From Pseudomonas alkylphenolica (GTDB lineage Bacteria > Pseudomonadota > Gammaproteobacteria > Pseudomonadales > Pseudomonadaceae), in NCBI RefSeq assembly GCF_004025535.1, contig NZ_QJRG01000044.1, positions 62,001 through 126,000 on the forward strand: 64,000 nt of DNA. Reading direction: 5' to 3'. Shown one piece after another: positions 1 through 7,985 of the stretch (position 1 is the first letter of the stretch; each line of letters starts with the position of its first letter). The notes under the pieces were generated by a model. It did no database searches and was not told the origin of the DNA. It was given only the letters and a program-made list of their open reading frames with translations. The translations under genes were made by a program, and so were the position numbers.

Positions 1-1094
1 AGGGGCGGGACCCACAATGGGTACACGCTCAGGCGATGATAGAAGTCGGCGCGGTAGCGGCCGGCGCGGACTTCTTCGGCGAGGTCGCGGTTGGTCGCGG
101 CGATCAGGCGCACGTCGACGCGGTGCTCCTGGTCGGAACCCAGGCGTTGCAGCTGACCGCTCTGCAGCACGCGCAACAGCTTGGCCTGGACGGTCAGCGA
201 CAGCTCGCCGACCTCGTCGAGAAACAGCGTGCCGCCATTGGCCAGCTCGAACTTGCCCCGACGCTCGCCGACGGCACCGGTAAACGCGCCACGTACATGA
301 CCGAACAGTTCGCTCTCCACCAGAGTGTCGGGCAGGGCCGCGCAGTTGAGGCTGATCAAGGGTTGCTGGGCGCGGCTGGAGGCCTGGTGGATCGCTTGCG
401 CGACCAGCTCTTTGCCGACCCCGGTTTCACCGGTGATCAGCACGGTCAGGTCGCTGCTGCCCACCAGCTGGATTTCCTCCAGCAGGCGCTTGTGGGCTTT
501 ACTCTGACCGATCAGCTCTTTGTGTTGCTGGCCGCTGGCCTGGCGGTAAACCTCGGCCCGTTCGTGTTCATCCTCGGCGCGCAAAGCCAGGCGCTCGATG
601 CGCTCGGCGACATTCACCGTGGCGGCCGCCAGGCTGGCAAAGGCCTGCAAGGCATCGAGCTCGACCTGTTGGAACTGCTCCGGGTCCAGGGCATCAAGGG
701 TCAGCAGGCCCCAGGGCTGCTCATCGACAAACAGCGGGCAGCCCATGCAGTCGTGAACTTCCAGGTGCTGGTGCAGACCCTCGACCAACCCGTCGTAGGG
801 GTCGGGCAGTTCGCTGTCGCTGGCAAAGCGGGTGGGTTCACTGCTGCTGAGAATTGCCTCGAAGCGCGGGTGCTCGCTGACCTTGAAGCGTCGGCCCAGG
901 GTGTCGGTGCTCAGGCCGTCGACGGCCAGCGGCACTAGCCATTCACCGTCCAGGCGCAGCAGCGCGGCGGCGTCGCAGGGCAACAGGGCGCGCATGGCTT
1001 CGAGCAGGCGACGGTAGCGTTCGCGCTCGGGCAGGTCGCGGGACAGGTCGCTGACCAGCGGCAGCAAGGCGGTGAGCAGGGATTTTGCGGTCAT
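1..1094 (-). CDS. norR: NorR/FhpR-type nitric oxide-responsive sigma-54 activator (C-terminus outside window)
   Basis: Only the first ~364 residues are present; the gene runs off the left edge. In family members an N-terminal GAF domain carries a non-haem iron that binds NO and relieves repression of the AAA+ domain, which then opens sigma-54 promoters. Seen here: GAF-like region about residues 20-165, Walker A GETGVGKE at 222-229, the sigma-54-contacting GAFTGA at 269-274, Walker B TLFLDEV at 289-295. The DNA-binding HTH lies beyond the window. It is divergent from hmp, its expected target, and three GTC-N5-GAC palindromes lie in the shared gap, one overlapping its own start codon, which suggests autoregulation. 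Identity is firm; whether it should be called norR or fhpR is a naming choice. Confidence 0.93.
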   Translation of the reverse strand, partial: MTAKSLLTALLPLVSDLSRDLPERERYRRLLEAMRALLPCDAAALLRLDGEWLVPLAVDGLSTDTLGRRFKVSEHPRFEAILSSSEPTRFASDSELPDPYDGLVEGLHQHLEVHDCMGCPLFVDEQPWGLLTLDALDPEQFQQVELDALQAFASLAAATVNVAERIERLALRAEDEHERAEVYRQASGQQHKELIGQSKAHKRLLEEIQLVGSSDLTVLITGETGVGKELVAQAIHQASSRAQQPLISLNCAALPDTLVESELFGHVRGAFTGAVGERRGKFELANGGTLFLDEVGELSLTVQAKLLRVLQSGQLQRLGSDQEHRVDVRLIAATNRDLAEEVRAGRYRADFYHRLSVYPLWVPP

Positions 1095-1145
1095 AAAGAC
1101 TCCTGTTGGTCTTAATGACTATATTCCTCTTGTGGTCTTTTTGAC
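1090..1145 (+). promoter_or_regulatory. Three NorR-type enhancer sites (GT-N7-AC)
   Basis: Three palindromes of the form GTC-N5-GAC lie at 1090-1100, 1109-1119 and 1135-1145. They match the GT-N7-AC core described for NorR in E. coli, where three sites are needed at norVW. They sit about 45-100 bp upstream of the sigma-54 element of hmp, where an enhancer-binding protein would act. The first overlaps the norR start codon. Confidence 0.75.
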
Positions 1146-1186
1146 TAATAAATTTATAAACCGTTGATTTATAACGATTAAATAGT

Positions 1187-1202
1187 TGGCACGAAACCTG
1201 TA
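1187..1202 (+). promoter_or_regulatory. Sigma-54 -24/-12 element of hmp
   Basis: TGGCACGAAACCTGTA matches the consensus TGGCACG-N4-TTGCA fully in the -24 half; the -12 half has GT in place of GC. Its place between the NorR sites and the hmp start supports it. The imperfect -12 leaves some doubt. Confidence 0.6.
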
Positions 1203-1247
1203 ATAACACCAGTATTCATAAAGCAGCCACAGGCTCAGGAGTCATAC

Positions 1248-2429
1248 ATGCTCAATGCCCAGGATCGTGCAATCGTCAAAGCCACCGTCCCTCTGCTGGA
1301 AAGCGGCGGTGAAGCGTTGACCACCCACTTCTACAAAATGATGCTCAGCGAGTACCCCGAAGTGCGTCCGCTGTTCAATCAGGCCCACCAGGCCAGTGGC
1401 GACCAGCCACGGGCTTTGGCCAACGGCGTGCTGATGTATGCCCGGCACATTGACCAGCTCGAACAGCTGGGTGGCCTGGTCGGCCAGATTATCAACAAGC
1501 ATGTGGCCTTGCAGATCCTTCCGGAACATTACCCGATCGTCGGTAGCTGCCTGCTGCGCGCCATCGAAGAGGTGCTGGGCAAGGAAATCGCTACCCCCGA
1601 AGTGATTGCAGCCTGGGGCGCGGCGTACCAGCAACTGGCCGATATCCTGATCGGCGCCGAAGGCGACATCTATGCACAGAAAGCGGCGGCCCCGGGTGGC
1701 TGGCGCGGTGCGCGTCAGTTCACCCTGGTCAAGCGCGTAGAGGAAAGCAGCGAGATCGTTTCCTTCTACTTCGCCCCGGTGGATGGCGGCGCGATTCTCA
1801 AGGCCGAGCCGGGCCAGTACATCGGTTTGCAGCTGTTCATCGATGAGCAGGAGCAGCGCCGCAACTATTCCCTGTCGGCCCTGAGCAATGCCGGCCAGTA
1901 CCGCATCAGCGTCAAGCGCGAAGACGGCGGCAAGGTCTCCAACTACCTGCACGAGCAGATGAAGGAAGGCGACACCATCAACCTGTTCCCGCCATCGGGT
2001 GAATTCACCTTGAGTGCCAGCGACAAGCCGCTGGTGCTGATCAGTGGCGGCGTGGGCATTACCCCGACCTTGCCAATGCTCGAAGCCGCGCTCGACAGCG
2101 GCCGTCTGGTGCACTTTATCCACTGCGCACGCAACGGTGCGGTGCACGCTTTCCGTGACTGGGTGGATGAACTGGCTGCGCGTCATCCGCAACTCAAGCG
2201 TTTCTACTGCTACGCCGAAGACGACGGCGTCAGTGAGCCTGGCGATGCCCTCGGCCTGTTGACGGCCGACCAGCTTGGCCAGTGGCTGCCGCAAGACCGT
2301 GACCTGGATGCCTACTTCCTTGGCCCCAAAGGCTTCATGGCCAGCATCAAGCGCCAGCTCAAAGGCCTGGGTGTGCCTGAGCAGCAGAGCCGCTACGAGT
2401 TTTTCGGCCCGGCCAGCGCCCTGGAATAA
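1248..2429 (+). CDS. hmp: Flavohaemoprotein, nitric oxide dioxygenase
   Basis: Oxidises NO to nitrate with O2 and NAD(P)H in the cytoplasm. The 393 residues are the usual family length: globin domain 1-137 with proximal haem His85 and distal-pocket Tyr29 and Gln53, then an FAD domain with RRNYSLSAL around residue 205 and an NAD-binding domain with GGVGITP. The ATG at 1248 follows CAGGAG about 8 nt upstream. Transcribed alone, divergently from norR, behind NorR-type sites and a sigma-54 element, so expression is expected to follow NO stress. No defect seen. Confidence 0.97.
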   Translation: MLNAQDRAIVKATVPLLESGGEALTTHFYKMMLSEYPEVRPLFNQAHQASGDQPRALANGVLMYARHIDQLEQLGGLVGQIINKHVALQILPEHYPIVGSCLLRAIEEVLGKEIATPEVIAAWGAAYQQLADILIGAEGDIYAQKAAAPGGWRGARQFTLVKRVEESSEIVSFYFAPVDGGAILKAEPGQYIGLQLFIDEQEQRRNYSLSALSNAGQYRISVKREDGGKVSNYLHEQMKEGDTINLFPPSGEFTLSASDKPLVLISGGVGITPTLPMLEAALDSGRLVHFIHCARNGAVHAFRDWVDELAARHPQLKRFYCYAEDDGVSEPGDALGLLTADQLGQWLPQDRDLDAYFLGPKGFMASIKRQLKGLGVPEQQSRYEFFGPASALE

Positions 2430-2600
2430 CCCGGTTTTTCCCACCTACGCGTGAACGGACAAGGCACAGCCAGCAATGGCTGTGCCTTGCGGCATTTGGT
2501 CGCCTTCTCAAACAGGGTGCCTGGCCTTTTTACTGCATGCAGATAAAGCGTCATGTGCGTGCCGCATCATCCTTCTCGCCGTATCAAGGAAACCGAAATC

Positions 2601-3071
2601 GTGAACATCAATTGGGCTGACAAACTGCGCAAAGGCCTGCATGGCTCAGCCGACTCGCTGGGCAACCTTTGCGTCGAAGCGTTTCACTATCTGGCGTTGT
2701 TCGGGATTGGTGCGATCACCGCCTATGCGGCGGTAGCGACCTTCATCGACATGCTCGGCAAGGGCGGTGTCAGCGTCGATGACATCCTGTTGCTGTTCAT
2801 CTACCTCGAGCTCGGGGCGATGGTGGGGATCTATTTCAAGACCAACCACATGCCGATCCGCTTCCTGCTCTATGTCGCGATCACGGCACTGACCCGTTTG
2901 CTGATCGGCGACGTCTCGCACCACAAAGCGCCGGATGTCGGCCTGCTGTACGTGTGCGGCGGCATTTTGCTGCTGGCATTCGCCATCCTGGTGGTGCGCT
3001 ATGCCTCGTACCAGTACCCGTCGACCAAGGCTATTGATGCGAGCGGCAAAGAGATCGAAGAGTCGAAGTAG
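2601..3071 (+). CDS. psiE: PsiE-family inner-membrane protein
   Basis: About 156 residues with four hydrophobic segments, a conserved-looking acidic/histidine pattern (EAFHYLALF, YLELGAMVGIYF, GDVSHHK) and a charged C-terminal tail. This is the pattern of the PsiE family, named for phosphate-starvation induction in E. coli but of unknown biochemical role. I take the GTG at 2601 as start because AAGGA lies 10 nt before it; an in-frame ATG at 2553 would add 16 residues with no family resemblance. The 3' end overlaps the convergent DUF3509 gene by 41 bp. Confidence 0.8.
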   Translation: MNINWADKLRKGLHGSADSLGNLCVEAFHYLALFGIGAITAYAAVATFIDMLGKGGVSVDDILLLFIYLELGAMVGIYFKTNHMPIRFLLYVAITALTRLLIGDVSHHKAPDVGLLYVCGGILLLAFAILVVRYASYQYPSTKAIDASGKEIEESK

Positions 3072-3321
3072 CCTGCATGGCGGCGAGTACCTCCATGGCG
3101 TTGTGGCCCTGCTCGATGGCGATGCCGAACTGGATGCTTTCGATCAGGTGCTGCAGGCGTTTGGGGTCGTTGCGCTGGGCCGGGCTGATCAGCCGTTTGG
3201 CTACCACCCCCTGTTCGTTGGACAGGGTCAGCATGATGCTGCCGTCCAGCCGCTCGATGCTCAGGTTGACGCGATAGTGCGGTGCGAAAGCGTCGTTGAT
3301 CTGCTCGAAAGGATTGATCAT
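3031..3321 (-). CDS. DUF3509 family small protein
   Basis: A 96-residue soluble protein beginning MINPFEQINDAFAPHYRV, with a central strand-rich part (IERLDGSIMLTLSNEQGVVAKRLIS) and a helical end. I recognise it as the Pseudomonas-restricted DUF3509 family, usually 85-100 residues, function unknown. It converges on psiE and the last 41 bp of both genes overlap in opposite strands. No signal peptide or membrane segment. Confidence 0.72.
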   Translation of the reverse strand: MINPFEQINDAFAPHYRVNLSIERLDGSIMLTLSNEQGVVAKRLISPAQRNDPKRLQHLIESIQFGIAIEQGHNAMEVLAAMQATSTLRSLCRSHQ

Positions 3322-3446
3322 GGGGCTTCACCTGCTAAAGACATGCAGTGATTGACCGGGTGAGGGTGGGTTGGTTCCTCGATGCTGTTTCCGAGAGCGA
3401 TGTAGGACAGTTCTCTATCGTGTTCACCCGCGCAGAATCGCGCTAA

Positions 3447-3653
3447 CACCATGCTAGGTTCCGGGCTCCACTTGCTCAGGGAATCAGTGCATGGTCTTTC
3501 GCATCAACATCAATGGTCGCGGTTTCATTTGGCGTCGGTGGGGCTGTGTGCGCAATTGTTCTGGTTGGAGGTGGATCAATTGCTGGTGGAATCGGGGTTG
3601 GAAAATTCGGAGAGTGGATGGGGGACAATATCTACGAGGCACAAAGTGATTGA
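3447..3653 (+). pseudogene. C-terminal remnant of a larger glycine-rich membrane-associated protein (probable toxin), copy 1
   Basis: After a stop at 3444-3446 an open frame without a start codon reads to TGA at 3651-3653. Its last ~55 residues are glycine-rich and hydrophobic and end FGEWMGDNIYEAQSD. The same ending pattern (LVGGGS-x-A-x3-GVG-x2-GEW-x-GD-x2-Y-x3-SD) precedes the paralogous small gene at 61.2-61.6 kb, so this is the broken 3' end of a real gene and not chance. Such tails occur in PAAR/Rhs-like secreted toxins; that assignment is inference. The stop overlaps the next gene's GTG start (GTGATTGA). Confidence 0.6.
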
Positions 3654-4047
3654 TATAAACACTTGGCCGCCAATTATTGTGATTCCTTTTGGTCTAGCGC
3701 CCTTCGTAATTGTTTTATCTGGTATCGCGCTGAATGCATACACCGCTCGCAGTCGTGACTTCGACCTCATTATTGCGAGTCTCCCGAACAGCCTTTGGCT
3801 CAAACAGCAGATACCTTTTTGGGGGACGAGTAGCCTGAAGTCGCGTTGCTACCTGCTCAGTTCAATCAGCGGTGCAATGCTTTATCCGAAATTCTGCATC
3901 CGTTTGGGAATGATGGATGCGGAGGATTTACGTAACTTTCCTCAGCGATTGCGGCGCCGAATACAGCTGATCTGCTGGTTGGTAATGATTGGTTCTGCCT
4001 GGTTTGCGATAGGGCTTGCCTTGATCCAGCTGTCACCAACAAGGTGA
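3646..4047 (+). CDS. Small two-helix membrane protein, candidate immunity protein, paralogue 1
   Basis: 133 residues from GTG 3646, with GAGG 7 nt upstream inside the preceding broken gene. Hydrophobic helices at about residues 8-28 and 108-127 flank a cytosolic-looking block that is almost unchanged in three paralogues in this window: ARSRDFDLIIAS, PNSLW, FWGT, LKSRC, LYPKFCIRLGMMDAEDL, NFP. The longer ORF beginning at 3451 is a readthrough of the remnant in another frame. A translationally coupled position behind the tail of a large protein is typical of immunity genes. I do not recognise a named family. Followed by a terminator stem now split by an insertion. Confidence 0.65.
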   Translation: MIDINTWPPIIVIPFGLAPFVIVLSGIALNAYTARSRDFDLIIASLPNSLWLKQQIPFWGTSSLKSRCYLLSSISGAMLYPKFCIRLGMMDAEDLRNFPQRLRRRIQLICWLVMIGSAWFAIGLALIQLSPTR

Positions 4048-4081
4048 ATTGTTCGCAAAAAAAAAGCGAGCCCACTGGGCT

Positions 4082-4287
4082 AATGCCGATCAGTTAGGCC
4101 CAAGGGCGCGCGCGCCCCACCTGTAGGAGCCAGGCTTGCCGGCGAACCAGGCGCTGCGATTGAGCTGCTACACCGCGTCATCGTTCTTCGCGGGCAAGCC
4201 TCGCTCCTACGGGTGGGGCAGACGTTGCCTGCGATGGGCTGCATAGCAGCCCTAACTACAGGCGCTTGGGCTTAACTGACTGGCATT
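4082..4287. mobile_element. 206-bp MITE-like element with 13-bp target duplication
   Basis: Ends are near-perfect inverted repeats (AATGCCGATCAGTTAGG... and its complement ending ...AACTGACTGGCATT, about 20 of 23 positions paired). It is flanked on both sides by the direct repeat AGCCCACTGGGCT (4069-4081 and 4288-4300). The duplicated target is the heart of a terminator stem, intact at 4923-4943. Duplication length and end sequence suggest an IS4-family transposase as mobiliser (inference). No coding capacity; a REP pair lies inside. Confidence 0.72.
4116..4216. repeat. Inverted pair of Pseudomonas REP sequences
   Basis: Two oppositely oriented REP units, about 4116-4146 (containing TGTAGGAGC and GGCTTGCCGGCGAA) and 4186-4216 (TTCGCGGGCAAGCC and GCTCCTAC), separated by ~40 bp, form a REP doublet carried inside the MITE-like element. 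Confidence 0.8.
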
Positions 4288-4460
4288 AGCCCACTGGGCT
4301 CGCTTTATTTACCGTCTGCGTTCTGCTTATTTATCAGCTAATGCTGCGAGCTGGCTCGTTCTCCAGGAACTCTTCCTGCAGCAGGCCGTCATTCTGGGCG
4401 CCATCGACGCTTTGCTGAGCGACGGCGCGTTTGCTGCGCAGCCTGCCGTAGAAATGTTCC
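4288..4460. repeat. Direct repeat of the hpf terminator and 3' end (partner 4928-5102)
   Basis: About 173 bp running from the terminator half-stem through the end of hpf are repeated at 4928-5102 with roughly a dozen differences. Between the copies lies a short tail remnant plus the second small membrane gene, so the arrangement looks like a cassette acquired or duplicated by recombination within hpf. Confidence 0.85.
4334..4460 (-). pseudogene. Truncated hpf 3' fragment
   Basis: On the minus strand this reads the last ~42 codons of hpf with an intact stop (ending EEFLENE-ARSIS), then breaks off at about 4460 where sequence unrelated to hpf begins. No start codon or promoter. The break marks a recombination junction. 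Confidence 0.8.
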
Positions 4461-4461
4461 A

Positions 4462-4500
4462 AGTATGGCTGAAGAACTTTACAACTGGGATGAGCAATGA
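4462..4500 (+). pseudogene. Very short tail remnant, copy 2
   Basis: Just after the hpf-fragment junction a frame reads SMAEELYNWDEQ and stops at TGA 4498-4500, overlapping the ATG of the next gene (ATGA). Position, length to the stop and the acidic Y-containing ending match the tails ahead of paralogues 1 and 3. Alone it would be unconvincing; the context supports it. Confidence 0.4.
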
Positions 4501-4904
4501 CGCCTGATTTCTACTTTTCCTGGCATCCGGGACTGCGGTTCGCCTTTCTATTTACTCCATTCGTGATCGTAATGTCCGGCGTGGTAATGGAGACCTATAT
4601 CGCCCGTAGTCGTAACTTCGACATCATCATTGCAAGCCTGCCGAACAGCCTCTGGCTCAAGATGCAGTTACCTTTCTGGGGGACGACCAGGTTGAAGTCG
4701 CGTTGCTATCTGCTCAGCACAATTTGCGGCGCGATGCTCTATCCGAAGTTATGCATTCGAATGGGGATGATGGATGCAGAAGACCTGCGTAACTTTCCAC
4801 AGAAACTGCGGCGCCTGTTATTAGTGTCTTCCTGGATGATGATTACTGGCTGTGCCTGGCTTGCGCTGGGTTTCGCCTATATCAAGCTGTTCTCAATTCG
4901 ATGA
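4497..4904 (+). CDS. Small two-helix membrane protein, candidate immunity protein, paralogue 2
   Basis: 135 residues. The core is shared with the paralogues at 3646 and 61591 (ARSRNFDIIIASLPNSLW, FWGT, LKSRCYLLS, LYPKLCIRMGMMDAED, NFP), while the first ~25 residues are different (MTPDFYFSWHPGLRFAFLF). A variable N-terminus on a constant core would fit specificity for different partners, which is inference. Start at ATG 4497, overlapping the stop of the upstream remnant. Ends just before a terminator shared with convergent hpf. Confidence 0.65.
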   Translation: MTPDFYFSWHPGLRFAFLFTPFVIVMSGVVMETYIARSRNFDIIIASLPNSLWLKMQLPFWGTTRLKSRCYLLSTICGAMLYPKLCIRMGMMDAEDLRNFPQKLRRLLLVSSWMMITGCAWLALGFAYIKLFSIR

Positions 4905-4915
4905 CACTTGCTAAC

Positions 4916-4948
4916 AAAAAAAGGCGAGCCCACTGGGCTCGCCTTTTT
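4916..4948. terminator. Bidirectional terminator between paralogue 2 and hpf
   Basis: A-run, 21-nt palindrome GGCGAGCCCACTGGGCTCGCC, T-run. It can end both convergent transcripts. The same stem, split by the MITE, follows paralogue 1, and a nearly identical stem follows paralogue 3. Confidence 0.88.
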
Positions 4949-4971
4949 ACCGTCTGCGTTCTGCTTATTTA

Positions 4972-5379
4972 TCAGCTGATGCTGCGAGCTTGCTCGTTCT
5001 CCAGGAATTCTTCCTGCAGCAGGCCGTCATTCTGGGCGCCGTCGACGCTTTGCTGGGCGACCGCGCGTTTGCTGCGTAGCTTGCCGTAGAAGTGCTCCAG
5101 GGCATGGTTGAGCTTGATTGCGGCACCTTCGACAGCCTGGTCGAGCGATGCGGATTTATGGCTCACGGAAATCGGTTGATGGCCTTTTGGGCGTGCCTCC
5201 ATCTGGCAGCGTTTGTCATGCGGACCGGGCTTGTCGCCGTTCTCGTCGCGCAGGTGGACCTCAACGCGGGTGAGGTCTTCTTCAAATCGTTCGAGCGTGC
5301 TTTCCAGTGTGCTGCGGACCCACTCTTCCAGTCGAATGTTGCCTTGAATATGGTTGTCGCTATTGACTTGGATTTGCAT
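4972..5379 (-). CDS. hpf: HPF/RaiA-family ribosome-associated protein
   Basis: 135 residues starting MQIQVNSDNHIQGN. Family members bind the 30S decoding centre in stationary phase and silence or dimerise ribosomes. Seen: the beta-alpha fold pattern with a conserved-looking basic face (KPGPHDKRCQMEARPKGHQPISVSHKS split over strands) and a longer acidic C-terminal tail than the short E. coli HPF. GGGATT precedes the ATG at 5379. Its 3' end is duplicated at 4334-4460, so this gene is the anchor of the scarred locus to its left. Complete and probably functional. Confidence 0.88.
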   Translation of the reverse strand: MQIQVNSDNHIQGNIRLEEWVRSTLESTLERFEEDLTRVEVHLRDENGDKPGPHDKRCQMEARPKGHQPISVSHKSASLDQAVEGAAIKLNHALEHFYGKLRSKRAVAQQSVDGAQNDGLLQEEFLENEQARSIS

Positions 5380-5517
5380 AGTTCAATCCCTTATTCAGCT
5401 AGCTCGCAAGAGAATCGATGGGGCCGTTGCGGCCGGTGGAACTCATCGCCTCTTGACTACAAGGTCAGGCACTTGGCGCAACATTTCAACCCCTTGAAGA
5501 AGAAAAATATCTTGTAG

Positions 5518-5546
5518 CAAAAAGCCCGGCGGCGGCCGGGCTTTTG
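5518..5546 (-). terminator. Terminator of the fec operon
   Basis: GCAAAAAGCCCGGC followed by the paired GCCGGGCTTTTGC arm gives a strong GC stem flanked by A and T runs just past the fecA stop. Confidence 0.85.
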
Positions 5547-5557
5547 CATGCGCTGGG

Positions 5558-7897
5558 TCAGAACGCGACCGAGGTCTGCAGGTATACCGTACGAGGTTCA
5601 CCCACGTACTTGCCCTTGTTGTTGTCGTCAAACGAGCGGGTGTAGTACTGGTGATTGAAGAGGTTTTTCACCCCGACAGCGACGTTCAGGTTGGACAGCT
5701 GCGGGCCGAAATCATAGGCAGCACGGCTGCTGAACAGCATGTAGCCAGGGATGCGGCCGGTGCTGCCGTCGGCGCTTTCGCTGCTGGTATTGGCGTTGTC
5801 GGCGAACTGGTCGCTCTGGTAGGTGCTGTCCAGGTTGAGCTGCCACGGGCCCTCTGTGTAACCGACACCCAAGGTGCCTTTGTGGCGCGAGGAGAAGGGC
5901 ACGCGATTGCCTTTGTTCGGCCCGTCTTCGCGGATTTTAGCGTCAACAAAGGCGTAGGTGGCGTAGACGTCGAAACCGGCCAGGGCAGGGTTCAGGCCTT
6001 CGAGGGCGTACTTGACGCTGGTCTCGATGCCCTGGTGACGGGTTTCGCCGCGGGCAATCACCGAGTCGTTGGTCTGGTTGCTTTCGTACTGGTTGTCGAA
6101 GTTGATCAGGAACGCGCCGATTTCGGCCTGTAGCAAGCCATCGTCGTAGCGCGTACCCAGTTCCCAGGTACGTGCCTTTTCCGGTTTGACTTCGCCGCTG
6201 CTGACCCGGTTGGGCATCTGGCTGTACTGCACGCTGCCGAAGGAGCCTTCGGTGTTGGCATACAGGTTCCAGCTGTCAGTCAGGTGGTACATGACGTTCA
6301 GGGCCGGCAACGCGGTGTTGTAATCCCCCTGGTAGCGCACACCGTTGATCTTGTTGGTCTGCTCCGAGTCGATCATCTCGTAACGGACACCCGGGGTGAT
6401 GGTCCACTGGCCGATGTCGATGCGGTCATCGAGGAAAATCGCATGGGCGTCGGTGCTGCCACGGGTGTCGCGGTCTTTGCGACTGGCAGTGGTGGGCAAC
6501 TGGTCGGCGCTGAGCGGTTCGCGGTAGCGCAGTTCGTGACTGGCCTCGTTGATGTAGCGGTAGCCCACGCCGACTTCATGCCAGCTTTCGCCCATGGCAA
6601 AGCCCTGCGACAGGCGGGTTTCGATGCCGCGTACCCAGTATTCGCGGGGTGACAGCGAGATAAAGTTGCCCTGGTCCAGGTAGCCGCTGCGCAGGGTCTT
6701 GGTGAAGAAGCTGTTGACGCTGAACTGGCGGGCGTCTTCCTTGTAGTCATAACCGAGATTGAACATCGTTCGGCGGCCCCAGAACTTGTCCTGCAGGCGG
6801 GTCGACTGGTACGGGTCGGCATCGTAGTCGGCGACGCTCAGGCCACCGGGCATCTGTGCCTCGCCTTCGTAATACTGAGCCATGGCGTGCAAGCTGTTGG
6901 CTTCGTCGAGCTGCAGTTTGCCCTTGAGGATCAGGTCGTCGATTTGTGTGTCGCTGTGCTCACGCCAGTCGCCACCGCGGGTGCCGGAGTAGAGCAGGGC
7001 GCCGCCCAGACCATTGTCGTTGGTGCCGCCGGCCAGCAGGTTGGCGCTGGTCTTGAAGCCGTCATGGCTGGAAGACGGGCTGGTCTGGGTCTGAAACCCG
7101 GCTTTGACGGTTGGCTCGTCGGGAATCGCCCGGGTCACGAAGTTGACGATGCCGCCGACGTTTTGCGGGCCGTAGCGCACGGCACCACCGCCGCGCACGA
7201 CATCCACGGCATCCATGTTGCCCATGCTGATCGGCGCAAACGACAGCTGCGGCTGGCCGTACGGGGCGAAAGGCACCGGAATGCCGTCCATCAGTACCGT
7301 GGAGCGCGACGCCAGGCGCGGGTTGAGACCACGAATGCCGAAATTCAGCGCCATGTCGTGGCTGCCGGTGCCGTTGTTTTCCGGGGCGTTGACGCCAGGA
7401 ATGCGGTTGAGGACTTCACGGGCGGTGGTGGCGCCGCTGCGCTCGAACTCTTCACGGCGCACCACATCGCGGGCACCGGCGTGTTCGAACACATTGTCCT
7501 GCTGGGCCGCGCCAAGCCAGTCGCCAACCACCGACGACACACCCAGCTCTACCGGCGCAGTGGCAGGCGTCGCCGCTTGCAGGCTGTAGGCGTTGTCGCC
7601 TTCAGCACGGGCTTGCAAGCCGCTGCCTTCAAGCAGAATGTCGAGGGCTTGCTGCGCGCTGTACTGGCCGTGCAAACCCGGACTCTGCAGGCCTTGGGTA
7701 ACCTGCGAGCCGAACGAGATCAGCACGCCGCTTTCGCGTCCGAACTGGTTCAGGGCGGCTTCCAGCGACATCGGTGCGATCTGGTAGCTGCGCGCAGCGC
7801 TGTCGTCGGCGTGGGCCGTAACGGCGGCGAAGCTCAGGCCGGCACCAAACAGCACGGCACGAAGGGACTGGGCAAGTGGACTCGGGCGAAGGGGCAT
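5558..7897 (-). CDS. fecA: FecA-type TonB-dependent receptor with signalling domain
   Basis: Outer-membrane receptor of 779 residues from ATG 7897 (AAGGA upstream; an ORF extension to 7948 lacks a signal peptide). Order: signal peptide ending TAHA, STN signalling domain (SYQIAPMSLEAALNQFG... about 30-105), plug domain (IPGVNAPENNGTGSHDMALNFGIRG... about 145-260), 22-strand barrel ending in a terminal Phe (SVAF). The STN domain plus adjacent fecR and fecI show cell-surface signalling. Best resemblance is the ferric dicitrate receptor; another ferric chelate cannot be excluded from sequence alone. Confidence 0.87.
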   Translation of the reverse strand: MPLRPSPLAQSLRAVLFGAGLSFAAVTAHADDSAARSYQIAPMSLEAALNQFGRESGVLISFGSQVTQGLQSPGLHGQYSAQQALDILLEGSGLQARAEGDNAYSLQAATPATAPVELGVSSVVGDWLGAAQQDNVFEHAGARDVVRREEFERSGATTAREVLNRIPGVNAPENNGTGSHDMALNFGIRGLNPRLASRSTVLMDGIPVPFAPYGQPQLSFAPISMGNMDAVDVVRGGGAVRYGPQNVGGIVNFVTRAIPDEPTVKAGFQTQTSPSSSHDGFKTSANLLAGGTNDNGLGGALLYSGTRGGDWREHSDTQIDDLILKGKLQLDEANSLHAMAQYYEGEAQMPGGLSVADYDADPYQSTRLQDKFWGRRTMFNLGYDYKEDARQFSVNSFFTKTLRSGYLDQGNFISLSPREYWVRGIETRLSQGFAMGESWHEVGVGYRYINEASHELRYREPLSADQLPTTASRKDRDTRGSTDAHAIFLDDRIDIGQWTITPGVRYEMIDSEQTNKINGVRYQGDYNTALPALNVMYHLTDSWNLYANTEGSFGSVQYSQMPNRVSSGEVKPEKARTWELGTRYDDGLLQAEIGAFLINFDNQYESNQTNDSVIARGETRHQGIETSVKYALEGLNPALAGFDVYATYAFVDAKIREDGPNKGNRVPFSSRHKGTLGVGYTEGPWQLNLDSTYQSDQFADNANTSSESADGSTGRIPGYMLFSSRAAYDFGPQLSNLNVAVGVKNLFNHQYYTRSFDDNNKGKYVGEPRTVYLQTSVAF

Positions 7898-7985
7898 GCA
7901 AGGGATCCTTGAGAAGGTCAACGCAAAGGGTTCTGCCTTCTCTGTCACGCGAGATGAAAAATCGGCTCAGAAGATTTGAAAAATT

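Noticed and set aside
3451..3645. 65-residue N-terminal extension of paralogue 1
   Set aside because: Read in a different frame from the tail remnant; paralogue 3 starts at the equivalent GTG with a good ribosome-binding site, so the extension is a chance open frame.
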